A DNA stretch of 64,000 nt, from the NCBI GenBank assembly GCA_963795555.1, contig CAWCHZ010000002.1:1-64000 (forward strand). The letters are read 5' to 3'. The notes beneath the pieces were generated by a model, which did no database searches, was not told the origin of the DNA, and saw only the letters and a program-made list of their open reading frames with translations. Positions within the stretch are counted from its first letter, which is position 1, and the number at the start of each line of letters is the position of its first letter. Shown here one piece after another: positions 1 through 7,848 of this stretch. This DNA comes from CAWCHZ01 sp963795555 (GTDB lineage: Bacteria; Actinomycetota; Thermoleophilia; Solirubrobacterales; Solirubrobacteraceae). Both the position numbers and the translations under genes were made by a program.

Positions 1-2100
1 CTGTGTGTTGGGCGGGAGCGTGAGCCGAACCGTCGCGGCGGTCTCGTCGGGAGCAACGGTCACTTCGGCGCCGGCAGCGGTTTGCCGTTGGTGCCGACGG
101 GACCGGCGATGCTGGTCGAGCGAGATGGGGCGTTTTGAAGTCGGGGAACCTGTTGGTTGACGGCGAGTTTGAGTTCCGGCGCCGCCACCGGCACGGCGAG
201 CGGTTGCGTCGGCACGCCGAGACTGAGCGGGCCCTTGGGGCGCACCGCGCAGGCAGAGCGAGCGGGCCAGGCGGCTGACGGCGGGGATGTTCACCTGCGG
301 CGTCGGCCGGACCAGGCAGCCGGCCTGCGCCACGCACACCACCTTCTCCTCGCCGAGCAGGGCCATCCCCTGACCCGAAACGCCCCCGCCCACGCCGGCA
401 TAGTCGGCATCGCCGTCGCGGACGAGGACGGTCTGGGTCCGCGGTCGGCCCGATCGCCTCCGGCAAGGTGACGCCGGGCGGGGAGATCCTATCCGCCGTC
501 AACAGCACCTCGCCCCGGAAGCCGTCGCGGCGGAAGCAGACCACGGCGAGATCCTTGACTGCCACCCTGGCGGAACGGTGCAGCCGCCCCGGCCGTTTCG
601 TGATTGCCCACCAAAACCAGGCGGAAATCGGGCCGCTCCTTGCGGATACTCAGGCGGTAAAGCGTCGGGCTCGGCCCGGCCAGCACGTCGCCGGTGCGGC
701 CGCGCACGAGAAGCTGATACCGGCCGTCGGCGGGAACCACAAAGCGCATGCACAGGTAGTCGGTGTGCGTGTAAAACTGGCCGGCGTTCGTCGGCATGTC
801 GGGGTTGCTGTCGAACTCGCCGAGCGACTGGCCCGTGTCGGCCCGCTGGAGGCTGAAGAAGCCCAGAATCAGCCAGCGAACCGAGGCGGTCGGCGTAGCC
901 CTCCAGGAGGCGTAAACGTCGCCCTTCTTCGCGGTGAAGGCGTACCAGTCGCGGTCGCGCGACCTCTCGATGCGGCCGGCGACCTCGCACGGAATCGGGA
1001 TCTGCTGGGCGGTTCTCCTGCGTGTCGTTGGCGGGGTTTTCGAGGCACGACCGGCGCGTGCGCGAAGAACAGCGCGACCGGATTCGACGTGCCCGCGGGG
1101 ACGCTTCAGGCGGTATCAAAGCCGTCCATCGTGGCGCCGGCGGCGGGACATGCCACCGAAACCGAGCCGTGCGCGCGCCGTCCGCGGCCGCGGTGACCTC
1201 GACGGGAGGAGCTACGAGCCCGCTGCCGGCGTCACCGCGGCGGTCGAGCTTGCCGCCGGGCAGGTTGCGGCCGTAGAGCGTGACCTTGCTCGTCTTGCCC
1301 GGCTCGACGACCGGCGGAAAGACCGCGTCGATCCACGGCCCGGTCGAGACGGTCAGGCGGTAGAAATACTCCGGGCCGCCGAGCGTGTAGGTGAACTGGC
1401 GCAGGCGGACGTAATAGTCGCCGTCCTCGGCCAGGGTGGCGTCGAGCACGGCGTCGGTGCCGGGGGCCGGCGCCGGGAGGCGAACTGGCGGCCGGTCGAG
1501 TCGAACAGTTTCAGCTCGGGGCTGAGGCGGCTGTCGATGCTGGCGCCGCGCAGTGGACGACGACGCGCTGGCCCTTCTTGCCGGCGAAGACGTAATAATC
1601 CACGTCGGTCGGCGCGTTGACGGCGCCGTTGACCGTGGTGCCGACCGCGACGCGCTGGGCCTGATCGACGTCGTTATTCGGCTCCTTCTCCGCGACTTCG
1701 GGCAGTTCGCCGACGACGAACACGCGCGGGTTGCTGACGCCGTGCTGGCTGAGGACGCGGACGTCGTAGTTGCCCGGCGGGAATGTCGGGCGGGATGGTG
1801 ACGGTGAACTTGCTGGCCTGGGCGCGCCTTCTTCATCCCCTTGCCTTTGCCCTTGCCCTTGTGGGTCGATCTTGGGCCGGGCCGAGCAGCACGGCCTTGA
1901 TGCCGGGGTGGCTGAAGGCGAGGCCGCGCGGCTCGTCGAGGTCGGTGCCGGTGAAGGTGACTTCCACGCTGCCGAGCCGGCACCGCGGGGGTGACGGTCG
2001 CCAGCCGCGGCACGGGGAAGGGTTGCTGGAGCGGGCCAGAGGGCAGCGACAGGAGGACGAGGGCGGACAGGCGGCAGGCGTGCGAAAGCGGTCGGTGCAT
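1..2100 (-). pseudogene. PPC-domain secreted protein, planctomycete-like, multiply frameshifted, runs off left edge
   Basis: The minus strand encodes a recognisable protein only if the frame is changed repeatedly. It begins with a signal-like stretch (LSALVLLSLPSGP) at 2100. A segment around 1511-1723 contains PEVAEKEPNNDVDQAQRV and DVDYYVFAGKKGQRVVV, typical of bacterial pre-peptidase C-terminal (PPC) domains. Next comes an IPT/TIG-like stretch (VVEPGKTSKVTLYGRNLPGG, about 1240-1300), and a second PPC-like part near 600-800 (YTHTDYLCMRFVVPADGRYQ). Breaks are visible near 1960, 1850, 1545, 1270, 800, 600 and 75. Proteins of this make-up are common in Planctomycetes such as Gemmata. So many breaks with intact residue-level similarity suggest consensus errors rather than slow decay. 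No function is assigned beyond a probable cell-surface or secreted protein. Confidence 0.6.
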
Positions 2101-2221
2101 GGCCGGCTCCCCGTCAGAGTGCGCCGGACGGGCCGGCCGGGGTGGTCGGAGCGACGAGGCAGCGGCGCAGGGTCAGTGTACTCCCGGCACGGGATGGAAA
2201 CGCCGAGGGGGCCGTCCTGGC

Positions 2222-2800
2222 CTACGAGGGCTGCGAAGGCGTCTCGCCCTGGCGGTATGGCAGACCCAGGCGAGGAACTGGCGGATGATGGGGGTGTCGT
2301 TGCCGGCCTCGCGGGGCCTCAAGAAAGCCGAGCAGGTCCGCGGGGGTGACGAAGGGGAAGGAGCGGCTGACGGTGGCGGCGGTGTACTTGCCGTCGGCAC
2401 CCAGGACGTGGAACGTCAGGGCGCCGCCGTCGAGGCGCCAGACCTCGGGCACGCGGAGCTTGGCATAGATCGCCATCCGGTCCAGCGAGCTGCGCGAGTG
2501 GCATCGACCTCAATGGCCAGGTCGGGCGGCGGATCCGTTCGCAGGTCCAGGCGGCGCTTGCCGGTCATCCGTTCGGCGTTCGCGATCCAGTAGCAATCGT
2601 CGGCCTCAAGCCCGCGCTTCGAGGCGGCGCTGCACATGGTCGTTGACCCTCCGCCCTTGAGCGGATGTCGAGTTCCTCGGTAAGGGCGATCACCAGGAGG
2701 CCAAAGAGAAATAACGGTGACTTTGTCGTGTTCCAACAGCGGGGACATGATCTCCAGTTAACCCGGTCGTAGGTGAGGCGGACACCCGGCCGCTCCGCGA
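2222..2800 (-). pseudogene. Uma2 family (DUF820) protein, frameshifted
   Basis: Joining frames on the minus strand gives a Uma2-type protein. An ERPGVRLTYDR stretch is followed by LEIMSPLLEHD, then LKGGGSTT, GLEADDCYWIANAER, DLRTDPPPDLAIEVD, IYAKLRVPEVWRLDGG and a C-terminal DTPIIRQFLAWV. Uma2/DUF820 proteins have a restriction-endonuclease-like fold and are hugely expanded in Planctomycetes and Cyanobacteria; their role is unclear. At least four frame changes are needed in under 600 bases (near 2755, 2665, 2490 and 2330). The 5' part of the gene is missing: its first recognisable codons follow directly on ndh sequence near 2800. Confidence 0.65.
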
Positions 2801-2810
2801 AGAGGTGCAC
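2785..2810. other. Junction between actinobacterial ndh and planctomycete-like Uma2 sequence
   Basis: Read on the minus strand, NDH-2 coding sequence ends at WVAWLVVHLF and passes directly into ERPGVRLTYDR, which is Uma2 sequence. The usual C-terminal membrane-association segment of NDH-2 is absent. The frame happens to stay open across the join. Both gene fragments are incomplete exactly here. This is expected of an assembly chimera or an illegitimate recombination and not of a normal gene boundary. Confidence 0.6.
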
Positions 2811-4005
2811 GACCAGCCACGCCACCCAGGCGGGCAGGCCGCTGAAGCGAACGCCGCGCAGCTGGGCCACCGCGCGGCCACGGCCGATCGTCGCGAGCGT
2901 GCCCTTGTCGCGATAGCGGAAGGGCGGCAGCGAGCGCCCGGCCAGGCGGTGGGCGATCAGCTCGCCGGCGTAGCGACCCTGCTGCATCGCCACCGGCGCC
3001 ACTCCCGGCAGCTGCTGCACCGATCCGTCGCGGCCTCGCACCCGCACCATGTCGCCGACTGCCGAGCACCTCGGGGTGGCCGGGCAGGGTCAGATCCCCC
3101 TGCACGATCACCCGCCCCGCGCGGTCCACCTCGGCCCCGGCGGCCTCGCCGAGCGCCCGCGCCAGCGGGGAGGCCGTCACGCCTGCCGCCCACACGACGG
3201 TCCGCGTGATGATCTGCGTGGCGCGGCCATCCGGGTCCTGAACCGTCACGCGGTCGCCGCACACGTCGATCAGCCTGTGACGCAGCAGCGCCCTCACGCC
3301 GATGCCCTCGAGCGCGCTCTGCGCGCTGCGCGACAGCGAGGGCGCGAAAGCACCAAGCACGCGGTCGGCCATCTCGATCAGCAGGACACGACCGGCGCGT
3401 GGATCGCTGTGGCGAAACTCCGCCGGCAGCGTGTCGCGAGCCAGCTCGGCGATCTGGCCGGCCATCTCCACTCCAGTCGGACCCGCGCCGACGACGACGA
3501 ACGTCAGCCACTGCGCGCGTGCTTGGGGATCGTCCTCCAGCTCGGCCGCCTCGAAGGCCTGCAGCACGCGCCCGCGGACCTGCAGCGCGCTGTCGAGCGA
3601 CTTGACCTCGAGCGCGAGCGAACGCCACTCGTCATGGCCGAAGTAGGCATAGCTCGACCCGCCCGCCACCACCAGCGTGTCGTAGGAGATCGCATGCCCG
3701 CGCGTGCCGGCGATCGCGGGGTCCACGTGGACCTCGCGGCGCGCCAGATCGAAGCCGCTGACCTCGCCCATCAGCACGCGCACGCGTGGATCGCCACGGA
3801 AGATGCGTCGCAGTGGCACGGCGATCTCGCCCGGCGCGAGCGCGCCGGTGGCGACCTGGTAGCTGAGCGGCTGGAAGAGGTGGTAGTTGTTGCGGTCGAT
3901 CAGCGTCACGTCGACGTCGGCCTTGACGAGCGCCCTGATCGCCTGGAGGCCGCCGAAGCCGCCGCCGACGACCACCACCTGCGTGCGACGGTCGGATCCG
4001 GGCAT
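2798..4005 (-). pseudogene. ndh: Type II NADH dehydrogenase (NDH-2), one frameshift and 3' truncation
   Basis: A membrane-associated flavoprotein of this family passes electrons from NADH to quinone without proton pumping. The N-terminal FAD motif is VVGGGFGGLQAIRAL, and the NAD-binding motif VVVGAGPTGVEMAGQ lies near residue 170. At 3062-3063 one extra base shifts the frame: the protein reads GHPEVL, and then continues in another frame as AVGDMVRVRGRDGS, the expected second FAD contact. That frame carries on to WVAWLVVHLF before entering foreign sequence near 2800, so the C-terminal anchor is lost. The gene starts 13 bp after the redoxin gene and is probably the last gene of the sufS operon. 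The frameshift may be a consensus error near a contig end. Confidence 0.8.
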
Positions 4006-4018
4006 CGGCCGCAGCGTC

Positions 4019-4759
4019 CTACGGCAGCCCGGGGGTGAAGCAGACCGCGTGACAGGTCACGCCGGGATCCAGCGCCAGCTCCAGCACGCCGGCGCTGTGG
4101 CGCTGGTGCGCGATCAGCTCGTAGCAGCCGGGGTGCTCGACGGCGATCGCACGGCCGTTGACGGTCAGCCGTCCGGATCCCTCGAGCACCGCCCAGACGG
4201 CGCCGGCCTCATAGGGACCGCTGTAGGGGCCCTCTTGGTCCGGCGTCTGCTCGGGCAGCTGCAGGCCGGGCTCGTCGATCGCCCGCAGCGGCGCCAACGG
4301 CTCACGCTCGATGTCGAGCAGCGCCTGGATCTCACGCTCGGTCTCGGCGTATGCGCCCTCGCCGTAGTGGTAGGAGGCCAGCGTCCCGCTCGCCGTCCAG
4401 AGATAGCGCGCCGGCCAGCCGGCGTTGCCGTAGTCGCGCCATATCTGCCAGTCCGCGTCGATCACCACCGGGTGTCGAATGCCCAGTCGCCCGACCGCGG
4501 CGGCGATCGCGTCGGTGTCCCGCGAGGGCGGAAAGCCGCCAGCGTGCACGCCGATGACCGTCAGCCCGGCGGCGCCGTAGCGCTCGTGCCAGGCGGCGAC
4601 GTAGGGCAGCGTGCGCAGCGAGTTGACGCGACAGAAGTCCCAGAACTCGATCAGCACCGGGTGGCCAACCTGGCGCTCCATGCGCAGCGGTGGGCTGTTG
4701 ATCCAGGTCAGGCCCTGCGGGAAGGGCGGCGCGCCGATCGTCGGGGTGGGCGGTCGCAT
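4019..4759 (-). CDS. DipZ C-terminal-like redoxin domain protein lacking CXXC
   Basis: The protein has about 246 residues; the ATG at 4757-4759 fits the start of family similarity (an upstream extension to 4930 is in-frame noise over sufS). Residues ~20-145 form a thioredoxin-like domain resembling the soluble part of DipZ/thiol-disulfide isomerases. The helix that normally carries WTYXCINC reads EFWDFCRVNSLRTLPY here: the two redox cysteines are replaced and a lone Cys sits one place earlier. A C-terminal beta-rich domain (about 160-246; LEGSGRLTVNGRAIAVEHPG) matches the second half of DipZ-type proteins. There is no signal peptide or membrane segment. It lies 35 bp after sufS and 13 bp before ndh. 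Classical disulfide exchange is unlikely. Confidence 0.75.
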   Translation of the reverse strand: MRPPTPTIGAPPFPQGLTWINSPPLRMERQVGHPVLIEFWDFCRVNSLRTLPYVAAWHERYGAAGLTVIGVHAGGFPPSRDTDAIAAAVGRLGIRHPVVIDADWQIWRDYGNAGWPARYLWTASGTLASYHYGEGAYAETEREIQALLDIEREPLAPLRAIDEPGLQLPEQTPDQEGPYSGPYEAGAVWAVLEGSGRLTVNGRAIAVEHPGCYELIAHQRHSAGVLELALDPGVTCHAVCFTPGLP

Positions 4760-4794
4760 CGCGCCTGGCAGCGTAGCGGTGCGCTGGCCGCGAG

Positions 4795-6036
4795 CTAGAG
4801 ACCGAACACGTCCTGCGCCCGCACCAGCGAGCTCACGAGAGCGTCGACGTCCTGCGGCCGGTTGTATGGGCCAAAGCTCGCGCGCGCGGTTGCCGGCACG
4901 CCGAGCCGGCGCATCAGCGGCTGGGCGCAATGGTGCCCGGCACGGACACAGACGTTGTCGCGGTCCAGCAGCTCGGCGACGTCATGGGGATGCATCCCGT
5001 CGACGGCGAACGACACCAGGCCGCCGCGGCGCTCGTGGTCGCGCGGTCCCATCACGTGCACGCGCGGCAGCTCGGCCAGGCGATCGAGCGCATGGCGTGT
5101 CAGCTCGCGCTCGTGCTCGCGCACGACGTCCATGCCGATCGCCGACAGATAGTCGATCGCGGCACCGAGGCCCACCGCCTCGGCGATCATCGACGTGCCC
5201 GCCTCGAACTTCCAGGGCAGGTCGTTCCAGGTCGAGGAGTCCGCGTCCACGCGGCGGATCATGTCGCCGCCGCCGAGGAACGGGGGCATCTGCTCGAGCA
5301 GCTCGCGACGGCCGTGCAGGACGCCGATGCCGGTCGGGCCCAGCGCCTTGTGGCCGGTCCAGGCATAGAAGTCGGCGCCGAGCGCGCCCACGTCGACGGG
5401 CATGTGGGGGACGGCCTGCGCCCCGTCGATGAGCACCTTGGCGCCGGCGGCATGCGCGCGCTCGATGATCTCGGTGACCGGGTTGATCGTGCCCAGCACG
5501 TTGGAGACATGCGCAACGGCGACCAGCCGTACGCGCCCATCCGCCAGCTCGGCGTCGAGCTGGTCGAGCGACAGCAGCCCGTCGTCGCTGACCTCCAGAT
5601 AGCGCAGCCGCGCACCGACCTCCTGGGCGAGCAGCTGCCAGGGGACGATGTTGGAGTGATGCTCCATCACGGTCAGCAGCACCTTGTCGCCGGCGGCCAC
5701 GTTGCGCCGGCCCCAGGCGTATGCGACGAGGTTGATCGCGCCCGTCGCGTTTGAGGTGAAGATGGTCGTGTCGGTGTCCGCGCCGCAGAAGGCCGCGATG
5801 CGCGCGCGGGCGCCCTCGAAGAGCTCGGTCGACTCGCGCGCCAGCGAGTAGACGCCGCGATGGACGTTGGCGTTGGAGCGGCGGTAGTAGTCATCGATCG
5901 CCGCCAACACCACGGCGGGCTTCTGCGAGGTCGCCGCGGAGTCCAAGTAAACGATCGGGCGACCGTCGATCTGCCGCTGCAGCAGCGGGAAGTCGGCGTG
6001 GATGTCGAGCGTGGAGATGGTGTCTGGGAAAGCCAT
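4795..6036 (-). CDS. sufS: Cysteine desulfurase SufS
   Basis: PLP enzyme of 413 residues that removes sulfur from L-cysteine as a persulfide for Fe-S cluster assembly and other sulfur transfers. It shows the SufS/CsdA signatures YLDSAATSQKP near the N terminus, the PLP lysine in WTGHKALGPTGIG, the active-site cysteine loop in RAGHHCAQPLMRRLG, and the C-terminal RASFGPYN. The ATG at 6034-6036 (MAFPDTISTLD) is chosen over an upstream in-frame ATG because similarity starts there. It is the first gene of a three-gene minus operon with the redoxin and ndh genes. A palindromic element overlaps its promoter. No sufBCD genes are adjacent, so the scaffold must be elsewhere. Confidence 0.93.
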   Translation of the reverse strand: MAFPDTISTLDIHADFPLLQRQIDGRPIVYLDSAATSQKPAVVLAAIDDYYRRSNANVHRGVYSLARESTELFEGARARIAAFCGADTDTTIFTSNATGAINLVAYAWGRRNVAAGDKVLLTVMEHHSNIVPWQLLAQEVGARLRYLEVSDDGLLSLDQLDAELADGRVRLVAVAHVSNVLGTINPVTEIIERAHAAGAKVLIDGAQAVPHMPVDVGALGADFYAWTGHKALGPTGIGVLHGRRELLEQMPPFLGGGDMIRRVDADSSTWNDLPWKFEAGTSMIAEAVGLGAAIDYLSAIGMDVVREHERELTRHALDRLAELPRVHVMGPRDHERRGGLVSFAVDGMHPHDVAELLDRDNVCVRAGHHCAQPLMRRLGVPATARASFGPYNRPQDVDALVSSLVRAQDVFGL

Positions 6037-6083
6037 GCGCGTGCGCGGGCCGGGTGCCGCGGAGGCGGCGGAACGCCGCCAAC

Positions 6084-6113
6084 ACAATACCTAGTGCGCC
6101 ACTAGGGTATCAG
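6084..6113 (-). promoter_or_regulatory. sufS promoter with overlapping palindromic operator
   Basis: On the minus strand a -35-like CTGATA (6108-6113) and a -10-like TATTGT (6084-6089) are 18 bp apart. The spacer is filled by an inverted repeat with perfect 7-bp arms, CCTAGTG and CACTAGG, around a 3-bp centre, extended by ATA/TAT at the ends (6087-6110). The layout (ATA-arm-centre-arm-TAT, about 24 bp) resembles IscR/Rrf2-type operators. A repressor bound here would block RNA polymerase. The regulator gene is not in this window; the family is an inference. Confidence 0.55.
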
Positions 6114-6134
6114 CGGCGCATGACCGGCGGGGCG

Positions 6135-6767
6135 TCAGGCCTCGGTCAGCCCGACGCGGATCGCGTACCGAACGAGCTCGACGCGATCGCGCATGCCGAG
6201 CTTGCGCAGCACGTTGCCGCGGTGCGACTCGATCGTCTTCTCCGACAGATGCAGCAGCTGGGCGATCTGGCGGTTGGTGTGGGCCTCGGCGATCAGCTTG
6301 ACGACCTCCTGCTCGCGCAGCGTCAGCGCCTCGCCGGGATGGGGGTCGTCGTGCTCCATCCACTTGCGGATCAGCCGCCGCTCGGCCGCGTTGGTCAGGA
6401 ACGCCTCGCCGCGCGCGATGGCACGCGCGGCGGCGACCAGGTCCTGGTCGGCCTCGCGCTTGAGCACGTAGCCCGACGCGCCCGCCTTGAGCGCATCGAA
6501 CAGGTAGCGCTCGTCGTCGTGCATCGAGAGGATCAGGACGTTGACCTCGGGCGCGTAGGTGCGGATCTCGCGCGTCGCCTGCAACCCCGTCATGCGCGGC
6601 ATCGCGACGTCGAGGATGCAGAGATCGGGACGCTCCGCGAGCGCCTTGTCGCGCGCCTCCAAGCCATCGCAGGCCTCGCCGACCACCTGCATGTCCGCCT
6701 GGCGCTCGAGCAGCAGGCGCAGCCCAGCGCGCACGATGCCATGGTCGTCTGCGATCAGGATCCGCAT
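6135..6767 (-). CDS. NarL/FixJ-family response regulator
   Basis: Two-domain regulator of 210 residues. The receiver domain has ADDH near the N terminus, the phosphoacceptor Asp53 in CILDVAMP, and the conserved Lys in GYVLKREAD. A LuxR-type helix-turn-helix follows (TLREQEVVKLIAEAHTNRQI, then KTIESHRGNVLRKLGM). It binds DNA when phosphorylated by its partner kinase. The partner is encoded directly upstream, the kinase stop codon lying 2 bp before this ATG. Targets are unknown. The next gene downstream on the same strand is sufS, but that gene has its own promoter. Confidence 0.92.
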   Translation of the reverse strand: MRILIADDHGIVRAGLRLLLERQADMQVVGEACDGLEARDKALAERPDLCILDVAMPRMTGLQATREIRTYAPEVNVLILSMHDDERYLFDALKAGASGYVLKREADQDLVAAARAIARGEAFLTNAAERRLIRKWMEHDDPHPGEALTLREQEVVKLIAEAHTNRQIAQLLHLSEKTIESHRGNVLRKLGMRDRVELVRYAIRVGLTEA

Positions 6768-6769
6768 CG

Positions 6770-7723
6770 TCAGTCCAGTGTCAACTCGACATCCGTGCCA
6801 TGGCCCTTGATCGAACGGACGGCCAGCCGCGCTCCGACGAGCAGCGCACGCTCGCGCATGCCGGAGAGCCCGAGGCCGCCGTTGCGCGTCTCGACGAAGC
6901 CACGTCCGTTGTCACGCACGCGCAGCAGCGTGCGCCCGACGAACGACAACTCGACATCGACGCGCGTGGCATCGGCGTGTTGGGCGACGTTCGACAGGCT
7001 CTCCTGCGTGACGCGGTAGACGACGAGCTGCTGGTCGTCGCGCAGGCGGGGCATCGGCCCGCGGCGATGGAAGCGCGCATCGATTCCAGTTCGCTCCGCA
7101 AAGTCGCGCACCTGCGTGTGCAATGCGGGAATCAGCCCGTGATCGTCGAGCGCGGTGGGTCGCAGCTCACGGGCGAGCCGCAGCAGCTCGTCCATCGCCT
7201 GGTTGGCGAGGCGCTTGGTCTCCTGCAGCTCACGCCGCAACGCGCTGGGAGCGCTCTGCGTCGTGGCCTCCAGACGCAGGACGATCGCCGTCAGCGCCTG
7301 ATTGACCTCGTCGTGGAGGTCCTGCGCGATCCGCTGGCGCTCCTGCTCCTGAGCCTGGAGCACGGCGTGGGCGGCCTGCCGACGCTCGGCCTCCAGGCGG
7401 CCCACCATGCGGTTGAACGCGGCGTGCAGGCGCACGACGTCGCGGGCGTCGCCCGGCGCGACCTGCGCTCGGGCGCCGGGTGCAGCCAGGTCGACCTGCT
7501 CCATCGTGGCGATCAGCTTGTGCAATCCGGCGAAGCGGCGGCGCAGCAGCAGCCAGTTGGCCAGCAGCGAGGCGGCGATCGCCAATCCCAGCACGACGAT
7601 GCCGCCGTGCTGGGAGAGGTCGGCGAGGCTCAGGTGGCCCAGCACGCCCGTCACGAGCACGGTCGCCACGATCAGCAGGACGTTGATCGCCAGGACCTGG
7701 GACAGCAGCGAGGGGCGCTTCAT
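6770..7723 (-). CDS. NarL-type sensor histidine kinase (HisKA_3)
   Basis: Membrane sensor kinase of 317 residues starting at MKRPSLLSQ (ATG 7721-7723). Two hydrophobic segments (about residues 10-30 and 40-60) enclose only a ~12-residue outer loop, so it probably senses within or at the membrane. A HAMP-like linker is followed by the HisKA_3 dimerisation helix with phosphoacceptor His137 in QDLHDEVNQALT, and an HATPase_c domain with ESLSNVAQHADA, RVRDNGRGF and GLGLSGMRERA. It is paired with the downstream response regulator. The signal is unknown. Confidence 0.9.
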   Translation of the reverse strand: MKRPSLLSQVLAINVLLIVATVLVTGVLGHLSLADLSQHGGIVVLGLAIAASLLANWLLLRRRFAGLHKLIATMEQVDLAAPGARAQVAPGDARDVVRLHAAFNRMVGRLEAERRQAAHAVLQAQEQERQRIAQDLHDEVNQALTAIVLRLEATTQSAPSALRRELQETKRLANQAMDELLRLARELRPTALDDHGLIPALHTQVRDFAERTGIDARFHRRGPMPRLRDDQQLVVYRVTQESLSNVAQHADATRVDVELSFVGRTLLRVRDNGRGFVETRNGGLGLSGMRERALLVGARLAVRSIKGHGTDVELTLD

Positions 7724-7800
7724 CTGTTCCGGGTATCGGCTCGGCGGGGCCTTGGCGAGAGTCCGGTCGCGACCCCTGGCCCACGCCGCGAAACGCACGC

Positions 7801-7806
7801 TATACT
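7801..7806 (+). promoter_or_regulatory. -10 element for the sulfur-carrier operon
   Basis: TATACT lies about 42 bp before the rhodanese-E1 start, in a 125-bp divergent gap with the histidine kinase. The short leader that follows is relatively AT-rich (CTTCTTGAAGCAAGATTTCC). No convincing -35 hexamer is visible 16-18 bp upstream. Confidence 0.4.
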
Positions 7807-7848
7807 TCTTGAAGCAAGATTTCCGACCGTCTTTCAGGGGTTTCCACG

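Noticed and set aside
1..2750. Plus-strand frames such as 468-1196 and 934-1620
   Set aside because: They are shadows of the frameshifted minus-strand PPC-domain gene, whose motifs are clear in the opposite direction.
4760..4930. 57-residue N-terminal extension of the redoxin gene
   Set aside because: It overlaps the end of sufS and is low-complexity Arg/Ala; similarity starts at the ATG at 4757-4759.
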